Assembly (NCBI GenBank): GCA_001799735.1 | Contig: MGUA01000031.1 | Coordinates: forward strand, 48,937 to 101,915 | Length of the DNA stretch: 52,979 nucleotides | From: Elusimicrobia bacterium GWB2_63_22 | GTDB lineage: Bacteria > Elusimicrobiota > Elusimicrobia > Elusimicrobiales > UBA9959 | Direction: 5' to 3' | Shown here: positions 27,020-34,242 of the stretch, piece by piece | Layout: each line of letters begins with the position of its first letter | Numbering within the stretch: position 1 is the stretch's first letter | The notes under the pieces: model-generated | What the model was told of the DNA's origin: nothing | Seen by the model: the letters and a program-made list of their open reading frames with translations, nothing else | The model's database searches: none | Program-made: the position numbers and the translations under genes

Positions 27020-29025
27020 ACAGCCCGGCTGACGCCTTCCATTCCGAGCTCGACTATCTCTGGCGCGCCGTAGGCGACGCCCAGGAGACCTCCGCCCGTT
27101 CTGAGGCCGAGCGCGCCAAGGCCAAGGCCGGCCTGGACGAGAACGCCTCCCGGCTGCGCCGCCTGGAGAAGGCGCTGGAGCTCGCCGCTAAAAAGGAGCG
27201 CGAGCTCAGGAGCGAGATCGAAGACTTGAAGGCCGGAGCGCAGCGCGACGCCGGGATACTGGCCTCCGCCGCCCGCCAGGCGCGCGAGGCCGCCGAAGCC
27301 CAGGCCCTTAAGGCCGTCATACAGAAGAAAGACAACGAGGCAGCCCTGCTGGGAGCCGATATCACTTCCTTAAAGGCGGAAGCCGCCGCCCTGCGCGAAG
27401 CCGTCAACGGCCGCGAGGCGGTGATAGAAGCCCTGAAGGAGAAGATCGCCGGCCTGACCTCCCTGCCGGAACTCGCCAGAACGCTGGCGGAGGATTCCCG
27501 GCTCTCCGGCAAACCGGCCTCAGTCTACGCAAATTTAGCCGAACGACTGGAGAAGGGCAAGCGCGCCGCCGCCGAGGCCGCCGCCGAACTGGGCAGGACC
27601 GCCGCGCAGGCCCAGGCCTCCGGGACGGCCCTGGCCGCCGCGGAGGGTGAACTCTCCGGGTTGCGCGCCGAACTGGCGCTAAAGAAACAGGAACTTTCCG
27701 GCTTTGACGCGGCCCTCACCGAGGCCGCGGCCAGGGAAAAGATCTCCGCGGAAGAGAAGGCGGCGCTGGAAGGCCGCGCCGCCGGGCTGAAAGCCGCCCT
27801 GGCCGAAAAAGAAACGGCGCTGGCGCAGTCCGCAGCCGCCCTCGAGGCGCTGCGGGCCGACCTGGAAGCCTCCAGGACCGAAACCGGGCGCCTGCGCGCC
27901 GCCGCCGACGAGCAGGCCCTTAAGACCCAGGAGCAGCGCTCCAATTTCACCGGCGCGGTAGGCCAGGTGTTCGAACTGCAGAACCGCGCCAAAGAACTGC
28001 GCGCCGAACTCGCCCGCGCCCAGGAGCAGACCGCCGCCCTCGCCTCCGCGCTTAAAAGCCGCGAGGAGGACATAGAGAAGGTCAACGGCCTGCTGCGCGA
28101 CGCCAAGGCCGGCCTCGCAGGGGAAAAAGAATCCTCGCGCCGGGCGGCCATAAAGATCAAGTCCCTCGAAGGCGAGATAGACGCGCTCAAGTCCAAGATA
28201 ACCGCCGCCGGGGACTATTCCGCGCGCCTGCTGAAGGCCGTGGAGGAACGCGACCTCACGCTGGGCGCCATAAAGGCCGAACGGCACGGCGACCTCAAGC
28301 GCATAGACGCCCTAGAGACGGAGAACGAGGAGCTGCGCCGCAAGAGCATCAAATTCGCGGGCTACCTGCAGAACGAGCAGGCCGACTTCAACTCGCGCAT
28401 TATCGCCGCGATGGAGAAGGCGGTGAAGGACCTCAAGACCTTCAACCTGCGCATCCCCGCCGCCGAGCGCAAGGCGCTCGAGCCCGCGATGAAGAACCTT
28501 TTTTCCTCGGTGAACCTGCTCAAGGGCTGGCAGGAGTACATGGACCCGGAAACCCCGGAGCTGGCGGACACCGACCTGGCCCCGCTGGTCTCCGGCGAGG
28601 CCGGCAAGTGGGACCGCGCCTTCAAGCAGCGCAAGATGTCCATCTCCGCCGCCGTGGCCAACCCGCGCCTGCGCGCCCGCCTGTCCGTGGACAGGATAAA
28701 GATGCTTTTTTACCACCTGATAAAGAACGCCTACGAGCACCTGCCTTCCGGCGGGAGCCTGCGGGTGTTCCTGAAAGCCTCGGAGGACGGCCGCCAGGCC
28801 GTGATCAGCTTCGAGGACAACGGCCCCGGCTTCACGAGGGAGACCCTCGACAAGCTGTACGCCCCGTTCAACAGCACGGATAAGGGCAGGGTGGGAATAG
28901 GCCTGGCCGTGGCCCGCCGCATAGCGGAGAAGCACGGCGGCACGCTGGAAGCGACCAACAGGAAGGAGCGCGGGGCGCTGGTGGAAGTGCGCCTGCCGCT
29001 GGGAACCAACGCGCCTCAGCCCTGA
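27016..29025 (+). CDS. Coiled-coil GHKL ATPase, histidine-kinase-like without visible phospho-histidine (669 aa)
   Basis: The GTG start overlaps the previous stop (GTGA), with AAGGAGG just before it, so it is coupled to the FliF-FliG gene. Residues about 15-465 are an Ala/Glu/Arg-rich coiled coil with no membrane segment. The C-terminal domain (about 555-660) is a GHKL ATPase with N box around N571 (LIKNAYEHL), G1 at D601 (EDNGPGF) and G2 (GRVGIGLAVARRIAEKHGG). The region before it looks like a helical dimerisation domain but has no HExxxP-type histidine. It may therefore be an ATP-dependent switch or act on another phospho-acceptor. It may belong functionally to the rotor protein encoded just upstream. 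Confidence 0.85.
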   Translation: MNSPADAFHSELDYLWRAVGDAQETSARSEAERAKAKAGLDENASRLRRLEKALELAAKKERELRSEIEDLKAGAQRDAGILASAARQAREAAEAQALKAVIQKKDNEAALLGADITSLKAEAAALREAVNGREAVIEALKEKIAGLTSLPELARTLAEDSRLSGKPASVYANLAERLEKGKRAAAEAAAELGRTAAQAQASGTALAAAEGELSGLRAELALKKQELSGFDAALTEAAAREKISAEEKAALEGRAAGLKAALAEKETALAQSAAALEALRADLEASRTETGRLRAAADEQALKTQEQRSNFTGAVGQVFELQNRAKELRAELARAQEQTAALASALKSREEDIEKVNGLLRDAKAGLAGEKESSRRAAIKIKSLEGEIDALKSKITAAGDYSARLLKAVEERDLTLGAIKAERHGDLKRIDALETENEELRRKSIKFAGYLQNEQADFNSRIIAAMEKAVKDLKTFNLRIPAAERKALEPAMKNLFSSVNLLKGWQEYMDPETPELADTDLAPLVSGEAGKWDRAFKQRKMSISAAVANPRLRARLSVDRIKMLFYHLIKNAYEHLPSGGSLRVFLKASEDGRQAVISFEDNGPGFTRETLDKLYAPFNSTDKGRVGIGLAVARRIAEKHGGTLEATNRKERGALVEVRLPLGTNAPQP

Positions 29026-29029
29026 GGCA

Positions 29030-29710
29030 CTATAACTTGAAAAGGTAGCCGAGGCCGAAGACGGTCCTCAATTTGGAGCCAAAGGCGCGCCCCAGGCCGG
29101 AGCGCAGGGCTTCTATCCGCTTGTCCACGGCGCGGGGGCCGGCCTGTTCGCCCTGCCGCCACACCTGCTCCAGCAGGACGGTGCGGGAAACCACCCGCCC
29201 CTGGTTCCTCAGGAAATAAAGAAGGATGTCGAACTCGAGCGCCGTCAGCTTAAGGCGGCGCCCGCCGATCACCGCGGTCCTTGCCTCAGGGGAGATGACG
29301 AGGGCCCCGAAGCGGTACGCCTCCGGCGCCGGGGGCGGGCAGGCCCGCACACCCGCGCGGTCCAGGAGGTTTACCAGGCGCGCCCTGAAGAGCCGCGGGT
29401 CCGGGGGGTAAGGGAAATATTCGTCGGCCCCGTTCTCCAGGCAGAGGGCCGCGTCGGCGGGGGAATAGGTGCCGCCGGTCAGCACCAGGAGCAGGCCGGC
29501 GGTGGTTTTCTCCCGGCGCAGCACGGCCGCCAGGTCCCTGCCGCTCATGTCCGGCAGCGCGGAATCTATGACGGCCAGCCCCTTGACGGGCGGGGCGTTA
29601 AGGAAGGCCGCGGCCGAAGGGTAGAATTTAAGACGGAAACCTTTAAGGGCCGCCCTGTAGAAGGCGCGCGCGGAAGGGTCTGACGTGAGGCAGGCTGCGG
29701 CGAGGGTCAT
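29030..29710 (-). CDS. Response regulator with degenerate receiver and winged-helix DNA-binding domain (226 aa)
   Basis: An OmpR/PhoB-type architecture. Receiver residues 1-115 keep the phospho-acceptor D49 (VIDSALPDMSG) and T78, but the usual conserved lysine is replaced by Tyr (Y101, EYFPYPPDP), and only one acidic residue (D11) is found at the N-terminal pocket. The winged-helix domain is about 130-226, with LKLTALEFDILLYFLRNQG, SRTVLLEQVW and GLGYLFKL. The start overlaps the stop of the preceding regulator by four bases. It is the last gene of its operon and ends four bases from the convergent GHKL gene. It is the only obvious DNA-binding regulator in this cluster. Confidence 0.9.
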   Translation of the reverse strand: MTLAAACLTSDPSARAFYRAALKGFRLKFYPSAAAFLNAPPVKGLAVIDSALPDMSGRDLAAVLRREKTTAGLLLVLTGGTYSPADAALCLENGADEYFPYPPDPRLFRARLVNLLDRAGVRACPPPAPEAYRFGALVISPEARTAVIGGRRLKLTALEFDILLYFLRNQGRVVSRTVLLEQVWRQGEQAGPRAVDKRIEALRSGLGRAFGSKLRTVFGLGYLFKL

Positions 29711-30084
29711 GCGGGAAAGACGGCGGCCTTGATGCGGCGCAGGAGTTCGTCGGGGTCGAAGGGTTTGAGCACGTAGCCGGCCGCGCCCAACTTAAGGCCT
29801 TCGGAGACCATATCCAGCTCGGAGCGGACGGTGAAAAAGATGATCGGCGTTTTAGCCAGCGCGGGCACCTTGCGCAGCCGGCGCGCGGCCTCGAAGCCGC
29901 TGATATCGGGCAGGCCCACGTCGAGAAGGATCAGGGAGGGGAGCTCTTTTTCGGCCAGGGCCACCCCGGGCAGGGCGGCCGGGGCCGTTACTACCGCGCA
30001 GCCGGCCTTGGCGGCTATCCTGGCCGCTATCTTAAGGTAATCCGGCTCGTCGTCGACTACGAGCACTTTGGGGCGGGAGGTCAT
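29707..30084 (-). CDS. Single-domain response regulator (CheY-like, 125 aa)
   Basis: A stand-alone receiver with all canonical residues: D11 and D12 in VVDDEPD, phospho-acceptor D55 in LLDVGLPDISG, T85, and K107 in VLKPFDP. There is no output domain, so it would act by protein contact as CheY does, plausibly on the FliG-like rotor or in a phosphorelay. It overlaps both neighbours by four bases. Confidence 0.93.
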   Translation of the reverse strand: MTSRPKVLVVDDEPDYLKIAARIAAKAGCAVVTAPAALPGVALAEKELPSLILLDVGLPDISGFEAARRLRKVPALAKTPIIFFTVRSELDMVSEGLKLGAAGYVLKPFDPDELLRRIKAAVFPA

Positions 30085-30455
30085 TTCTTCGTCAGCTGGG
30101 CCGCCACCTTCTTCTCGAGGAAGGAAAGCTCCACGGTCTTGCTCATGAACTCCCGGCAGTTGGCCTCCTGGCGGAAGAGGTCGCTCATGTTCTTGTCGAA
30201 GAAGCTGCCGGTGATGATCAGGACGGGGATATTGCGGGTCTCGTCCTCCACCTGCAGGCCGCGCACCACCTCGATGCCGCCCATGTCGGGCATCATGACG
30301 TCGCAGAGGATGATGTCGGGGCGTATGGCCTTGGCCTTGGCCAGGCCCTCGCGCCCGTCGCCGGCGATTTCCACGGTGAAGCCCAGATCGGTGAAGTAGT
30401 CGGAAACCATGGTGCGGAACTCGACATTGTCGTCAATTATCAGCATCAGGTTCAT
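30081..30455 (-). CDS. Single-domain response regulator (124 aa)
   Basis: A receiver-only protein with D8 and D9 (IIDDN), phospho-acceptor D52 (CDVMMPDMGG), T82 and K106 (SKTVE; the proline after Lys is replaced by Thr). The start at 30455 (MNLMLIID) is chosen because GGAG lies eight bases upstream. An ATG four codons earlier (30467) would sit almost at the predicted transcript start and lack a ribosome-binding site. It is the first gene of a three-regulator operon with its own promoter. Confidence 0.9.
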   Translation of the reverse strand: MNLMLIIDDNVEFRTMVSDYFTDLGFTVEIAGDGREGLAKAKAIRPDIILCDVMMPDMGGIEVVRGLQVEDETRNIPVLIITGSFFDKNMSDLFRQEANCREFMSKTVELSFLEKKVAAQLTKK

Positions 30456-30475
30456 TTTTTGCTCCATAGGTCTCT

Positions 30476-30504
30476 AGTATAATTCAAATCAGCCCGCGTT
30501 TCAA
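30476..30504 (-). promoter_or_regulatory. Promoter of the response-regulator operon
   Basis: On the minus strand TTGAAA (30504-30499), a 17-base spacer and TATACT (30481-30476) make a strong sigma-70-type promoter. The -35 overlaps the stop codon of the upstream sensor kinase. The regulators can therefore be expressed apart from motAB and the kinase. Confidence 0.75.
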
Positions 30505-32639
30505 GAGGGCGTAGGCACCGGGGGCGGCGGGGGGGCCGCCGGCGGCGGCGCGGCCATGGCCTTGGAAACCGTGAAGATGAACTTGCTGCCCTTGCCCACT
30601 TCGGACTCCACCCAGATATCGCCCTTGTGCAGCTGCACCGTCATCTGGCACATCGCCAGGCCCAGGCCGAAGCCCTGGCTCTTGTGCTCTTCCATCTGCG
30701 AATACTTCTCGAAGATCTCCCTGCGCTTGTTCTCCGGTATGCCGGGGCCGGTGTCCTGCACGGCGAAGAACACCTGTTTGTCGTCCTCCCAGGCGGAAAG
30801 CGTGATGCTGCCGCCGCCGGGGGTGAACTTGAGCGAGTTGCCCATCAGGTTGGTGATTACGCGCTCCAGCAGGATGGGGTCCGCGGTGACGCGGATCTTG
30901 GAGGGGAAGGGGGCCACGGAGAGCTTTATGTTCTTGGGGCCGGCCACCGGCTCGTGGTTCTCCTTGATGCGGGTGATCAGCGCCTCGGCGTCGACGTCGT
31001 CGAGCTGCAGCGACATGGTGCCGCGCTCGAGCTTGGTGGTGTTGAGGATGTCGTCGATCATGCCGCGCAGGCGGCGCGAAGAATAAAGCATGCTCTGCAG
31101 ATACTTGTCCGTGGCCGGCGAGGGGCCGATCTTCTTCATGAGCAGCTCGGTGTAGCCCTGCAGCGTGGACAGCGGGGCCCTCATGTCGTGCGTGATCATG
31201 TGGAAGAACTCTTCCTTGGCCTTCTCGATCTCCTTCTCGCTGGTGATGTCGCGGATGATGATGACGCGGCCCGGGCGCTTGAGCGTCGCGAGCAGGAACT
31301 GGTTGGAGATTATCCGGAAGCTCTTGAGCACGGTGGTCGTCTCGCCGGCCAGCGGGGCGTCCACCTCGATCTTCAGGTACTTTTCCTTCTGCCCCAGCAT
31401 CTCGGTCAGCGCGTTGAAGAAAGCCTCGTTCTTGACCGAGCGGGGGACGGCGACCTCCGGGGAGATCTTGGGGATGCCCAGCAGCTTCAGCGCGGTGTTG
31501 TTGCAGTAGATCAGGGAGCCGCGGTCGTCTATCAGCAGCACGCCGTCGGAAATGGTATCTATCAGCGCCTGGGCCTTGCCCTTCTCCTCCACGATCTGGT
31601 TCAGCTGGAAGGCGCGGTAGGCCTGCAGCTCCAGCATCAGGCGGTTGAGCACGCCGACGAGCGACTTGATCTCCGGCCAGCCTTCCGCCGGGATCACCTT
31701 GTCGAGGTGCTGGGTGCGCAGGAAGCCTTTGACGCCGCCGACCATGTTGTTGATCGGCACGATGATGCGGTTGGAGATCAGGAACACCACCACCATGGTC
31801 ACGCCGAAGATCACCACGGCCAGCACCGAGAAGATGAGGATGGACTTGCGCTGCTTGCCGTAGAGCTCGTCCTCGGACTGCACCGAGACCGCCGCCCAGT
31901 CCAGCTTGTCTATGGCGGCGTAGGCGCCGGAATACTCCTTGCCCGAGAACACGAACTTGGCCAGCGTGCCGGTGCGGCTGCCGCTGCGGAAGGTTTTCTT
32001 CATCTCCTCCGGGCTATAATCCAGGCCCTTCATGTCCTGGCAGGGCAGCGGCCGGCCCTTGCTGTCGGAAATGAACACGCGGCCGCTGCGGCCGGCGCGC
32101 TGCGAGTTTATCTTCTCCAGCAGCTTGTCCATGGCGAAATGGAAAACCACCACGCGGCCGTCCACCAGCGGGTAGACGAGGGGGAAGAAGGCCTGGCCCC
32201 TGGTGCAGAGCACCTCGCCGGAGGTGACGATGCCGCTCTCGCGGGCGCGGTCGATGAGCTCTTTCTGAAAAGAGGCGAGGGACTTCTTCTCCTTGACCTT
32301 CTCGCTCTGCAGGAAGAACTGCTCCTTGTCGGCCTTGTCCACGAGGCCGAGGGACATGATGTCGGAATTGATGCGGGCGGCCTGCGCTATGACCTCGGCC
32401 TCGTTGACCTTGCGGCCGCGCAGCGGGTTCTCGAACTCGTAGAGGAAGGCGAGGTTGCGGTTGGTATTGAGGAACCAGTCGTCCACGTTGGAGGCCGACA
32501 GGCGCGACAGGCCGCGGTGGAGTTCGAAGTAGCTGCTGACCGACGAGTTGTACTGGTAGACGTTCCAGCCGACGGCCAGCACCAGCGGGAGCACCGCTAT
32601 GGCCAGCAATATCAGCAGGAACCTCGTGGTCAGTTTCAT
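30501..32639 (-). CDS. Cache/HAMP/PAS sensor histidine kinase (712 aa)
   Basis: The membrane helix is about 8-28. An extracytoplasmic sensor of about 235 residues (double-Cache-like; GRVFISDSKGRPLP and WAAVSVQ segments) follows, then the second helix about 266-290 with HAMP after it. PAS is at about 350-465 (ALIDTISDGVLLIDDRGSLIY). The dimerisation domain has H484 (MITHDMRAPLST). The ATPase domain shows NLMGNSLKFTPGGG, DTGPGIPE and GFGLGLAMC. A Pro/Ala-rich tail ends the protein. It starts four bases after motB, so kinase and stator genes are transcribed together; this suggests it controls or senses the motor. Its likely targets are the three regulators directly downstream. Confidence 0.93.
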   Translation of the reverse strand: MKLTTRFLLILLAIAVLPLVLAVGWNVYQYNSSVSSYFELHRGLSRLSASNVDDWFLNTNRNLAFLYEFENPLRGRKVNEAEVIAQAARINSDIMSLGLVDKADKEQFFLQSEKVKEKKSLASFQKELIDRARESGIVTSGEVLCTRGQAFFPLVYPLVDGRVVVFHFAMDKLLEKINSQRAGRSGRVFISDSKGRPLPCQDMKGLDYSPEEMKKTFRSGSRTGTLAKFVFSGKEYSGAYAAIDKLDWAAVSVQSEDELYGKQRKSILIFSVLAVVIFGVTMVVVFLISNRIIVPINNMVGGVKGFLRTQHLDKVIPAEGWPEIKSLVGVLNRLMLELQAYRAFQLNQIVEEKGKAQALIDTISDGVLLIDDRGSLIYCNNTALKLLGIPKISPEVAVPRSVKNEAFFNALTEMLGQKEKYLKIEVDAPLAGETTTVLKSFRIISNQFLLATLKRPGRVIIIRDITSEKEIEKAKEEFFHMITHDMRAPLSTLQGYTELLMKKIGPSPATDKYLQSMLYSSRRLRGMIDDILNTTKLERGTMSLQLDDVDAEALITRIKENHEPVAGPKNIKLSVAPFPSKIRVTADPILLERVITNLMGNSLKFTPGGGSITLSAWEDDKQVFFAVQDTGPGIPENKRREIFEKYSQMEEHKSQGFGLGLAMCQMTVQLHKGDIWVESEVGKGSKFIFTVSKAMAAPPPAAPPPPPVPTPS

Positions 32640-32643
32640 GGTC

Positions 32644-33270
32644 TTAGATCTCGTGGCGGATGATGTTGATCTCTATGCGCCGGTTCTTGGAGCGGCCTTC
32701 GGGCGACTCGTTGGTCTGTACCGGCTTGAACTCGCCGTAGCCCACGGCGGAAAGCTTTTCCGGCGCCACGCCTTCCTTGACGAAGAACTGCAGCACCGAG
32801 AAGGCGCGCGCGCTGGACAGCTCCCAGTTGGAGCGGAAGCGCGTCCCGCGGCCCAGGGGGCGGTTGTCGGTATGCCCCTCTATCTGTATGGGGTTGGGCA
32901 GGTCCTTGAAAACGGCCGTCAACCGGCGCAGGTGGGGGTAGGAGGACTCCTTGAGCACGTCGCTGCCCGGGGCAAAGAGTATGGGGTCGGAGAAATTGAT
33001 GCTGATCTTGTTGGCGGAGATCTCGACCTGCGCTATCTGCTGGATGCCGTGCTTGGAGAACAGGGTGCTGGCGATCTCGGTATCCTTGCCGAAGGTCTCC
33101 TCGAGGCCTTTCATGCTGAACTGCGCGGTGATGTTCTTGGAGCTGTAGAAGGCGAAGAGGATCATGAAGAAGATCATCAGGTAGCTCATCATGTCGCCGT
33201 AGGTGATGGCCCACAGCGCGCCGCGGTTGAGCTCGTTCTCCAGTTCGTCCTCGCGTTCGTAGTAGCGCAT
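32644..33270 (-). CDS. motB: MotB-like stator protein
   Basis: A 208-residue protein with a single N-terminal membrane helix carrying the proton-binding aspartate D26 (WAITYGDMMSYLMIFFMILFA). A plug/linker region follows, and an OmpA-like peptidoglycan-binding domain (about 95-205) includes IQIEGHTDNRP, SSARAFSVLQFF and the RSKNRRIEI end. It would anchor the stator to the cell wall and carry ion flow together with MotA. It is shorter than flagellar MotB of E. coli (308) but within the range of MotB/AglS/TolR-like relatives. It lies three bases after motA. Confidence 0.9.
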   Translation of the reverse strand: MRYYEREDELENELNRGALWAITYGDMMSYLMIFFMILFAFYSSKNITAQFSMKGLEETFGKDTEIASTLFSKHGIQQIAQVEISANKISINFSDPILFAPGSDVLKESSYPHLRRLTAVFKDLPNPIQIEGHTDNRPLGRGTRFRSNWELSSARAFSVLQFFVKEGVAPEKLSAVGYGEFKPVQTNESPEGRSKNRRIEINIIRHEI

Positions 33271-33273
33271 AGC

Positions 33274-34050
33274 TTAAGCCTTGCCGCCGGAGCCCTTGGC
33301 CGCTTCCGCGGCCTGGTAGCCGCGCAGGTGGATCTCCACCAGGTGGGGGGTCTTGCCGGCCATGATGTCCATCACGCCTTCGAGGATGAGCTGCAGGATC
33401 AGGGTCTCCTCCATGGCGCGCAGGCGGATCTTGTTGGCCACCGGCACGCAGAACATGTTGGAGAAACCGATGCCGAACAGGGCGGAGGTGATGGCGACGG
33501 CCATAGAGCGGCCTATGGCCGTGGGGTCGGAAATATTGCTCAGGGTCTGGATGATGCCGAACAGCGTGCCGATCAGGCCGAACATCGGGGAAAGCACGCC
33601 GGCCGTGCGGTACAGGTTGGAATCCTCCTGCACGTCCAGGCGGCGGCGGCGGATCTCCTCTTCCAGGATGTCGCGGGTCTCGCGGGACTCGGCGCTGGTC
33701 ATCGCCACGCCCACGGCGCGCTTAAGGAAGCCGCCGGCGAAGGCCGGGTCGGTGTTGGACAGCGCCATGATGCCGCCCTGCTTCTGGGCGGTCTCGGCCA
33801 TGCCCACCAGCGTGCGCACCGCGACCTCCACGGTGGGGATCTTGGGGGTGGAGAAAATATCTATCAGCGCCTTCAGCCCGGCGGCGAAGCGCACGTACGA
33901 GGTGTTTATCAGCGTGGCGGCCAGGGTGCCGCCCAGGACTATTATGATGCCGTGAGAATTGAGGATCTTGTCCGCGACCCCGGAGGAGAATGCGCCCCAG
34001 ACCATTACGGCCGCGCCCAGAATGAAACCTACTATCGTCATTATGTCCAT
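33274..34050 (-). CDS. motA: MotA-like stator protein
   Basis: 258 residues from the ATG at 34050 (MDIMTIVGF), preferred because GGAG lies nine bases upstream; a TTG 15 bases earlier is possible. Four membrane helices are evident, two N-terminal (about 2-20, 33-51) and two after the cytoplasmic loop (about 150-172, 181-203). The cytoplasmic loop has the charged region (VEVAVRTLVGMAETAQ) that in flagellar MotA touches FliG. The helix-3 proline segment is GVLSPMFGLIGTLFGII, and VPVANKI follows helix 4. With MotB it forms an ion-driven stator. It is first in the motA-motB-kinase operon. Confidence 0.92.
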   Translation of the reverse strand: MDIMTIVGFILGAAVMVWGAFSSGVADKILNSHGIIIVLGGTLAATLINTSYVRFAAGLKALIDIFSTPKIPTVEVAVRTLVGMAETAQKQGGIMALSNTDPAFAGGFLKRAVGVAMTSAESRETRDILEEEIRRRRLDVQEDSNLYRTAGVLSPMFGLIGTLFGIIQTLSNISDPTAIGRSMAVAITSALFGIGFSNMFCVPVANKIRLRAMEETLILQLILEGVMDIMAGKTPHLVEIHLRGYQAAEAAKGSGGKA

Positions 34051-34082
34051 AAGTGATGTCTCCAAAAACGTGCGTGAGTCTC

Positions 34083-34111
34083 CGTATACTATTCTACCGG
34101 AGGCATGTTAC
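34083..34111 (-). promoter_or_regulatory. Candidate promoter of the motA operon
   Basis: On the minus strand GTAACA (34111-34106), 17 bases, TATACG (34088-34083). Each hexamer matches four of six consensus positions. It is the best candidate in the gap before motA. Confidence 0.4.
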
Positions 34112-34192
34112 CGAATTTTTACATATATATAATATAAAATTGCGCGGTCTTTTTAGTTTTTGATACCATTTATATGCCGAAACCGGACCGCC

Positions 34193-34211
34193 CGGCCGCA
34201 AAAGGCGGCCG
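34193..34211 (+). promoter_or_regulatory. Leader hairpin before the acyl-CoA dehydrogenase gene
   Basis: CGGCCGC, loop AAAAG, GCGGCCG is a seven-pair GC stem in the 5' leader, 31 bases before the ATG and upstream of the TAGGAG ribosome-binding site. The AT-rich block 34117-34175 just before it probably holds the promoter, but I could not pick a convincing -35/-10 pair. Confidence 0.4.
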
Positions 34212-34242
34212 CGCCAGGATTTTTAACCCCTAGGAGCCCAAA

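Noticed and set aside
30627-32663. Long plus-strand open frame opposite the Cache/PAS kinase
   Set aside because: No recognisable domain; composition (His/Asp/Leu/Gly/Val) is the typical antisense shadow, and the opposite strand is an unmistakable kinase.
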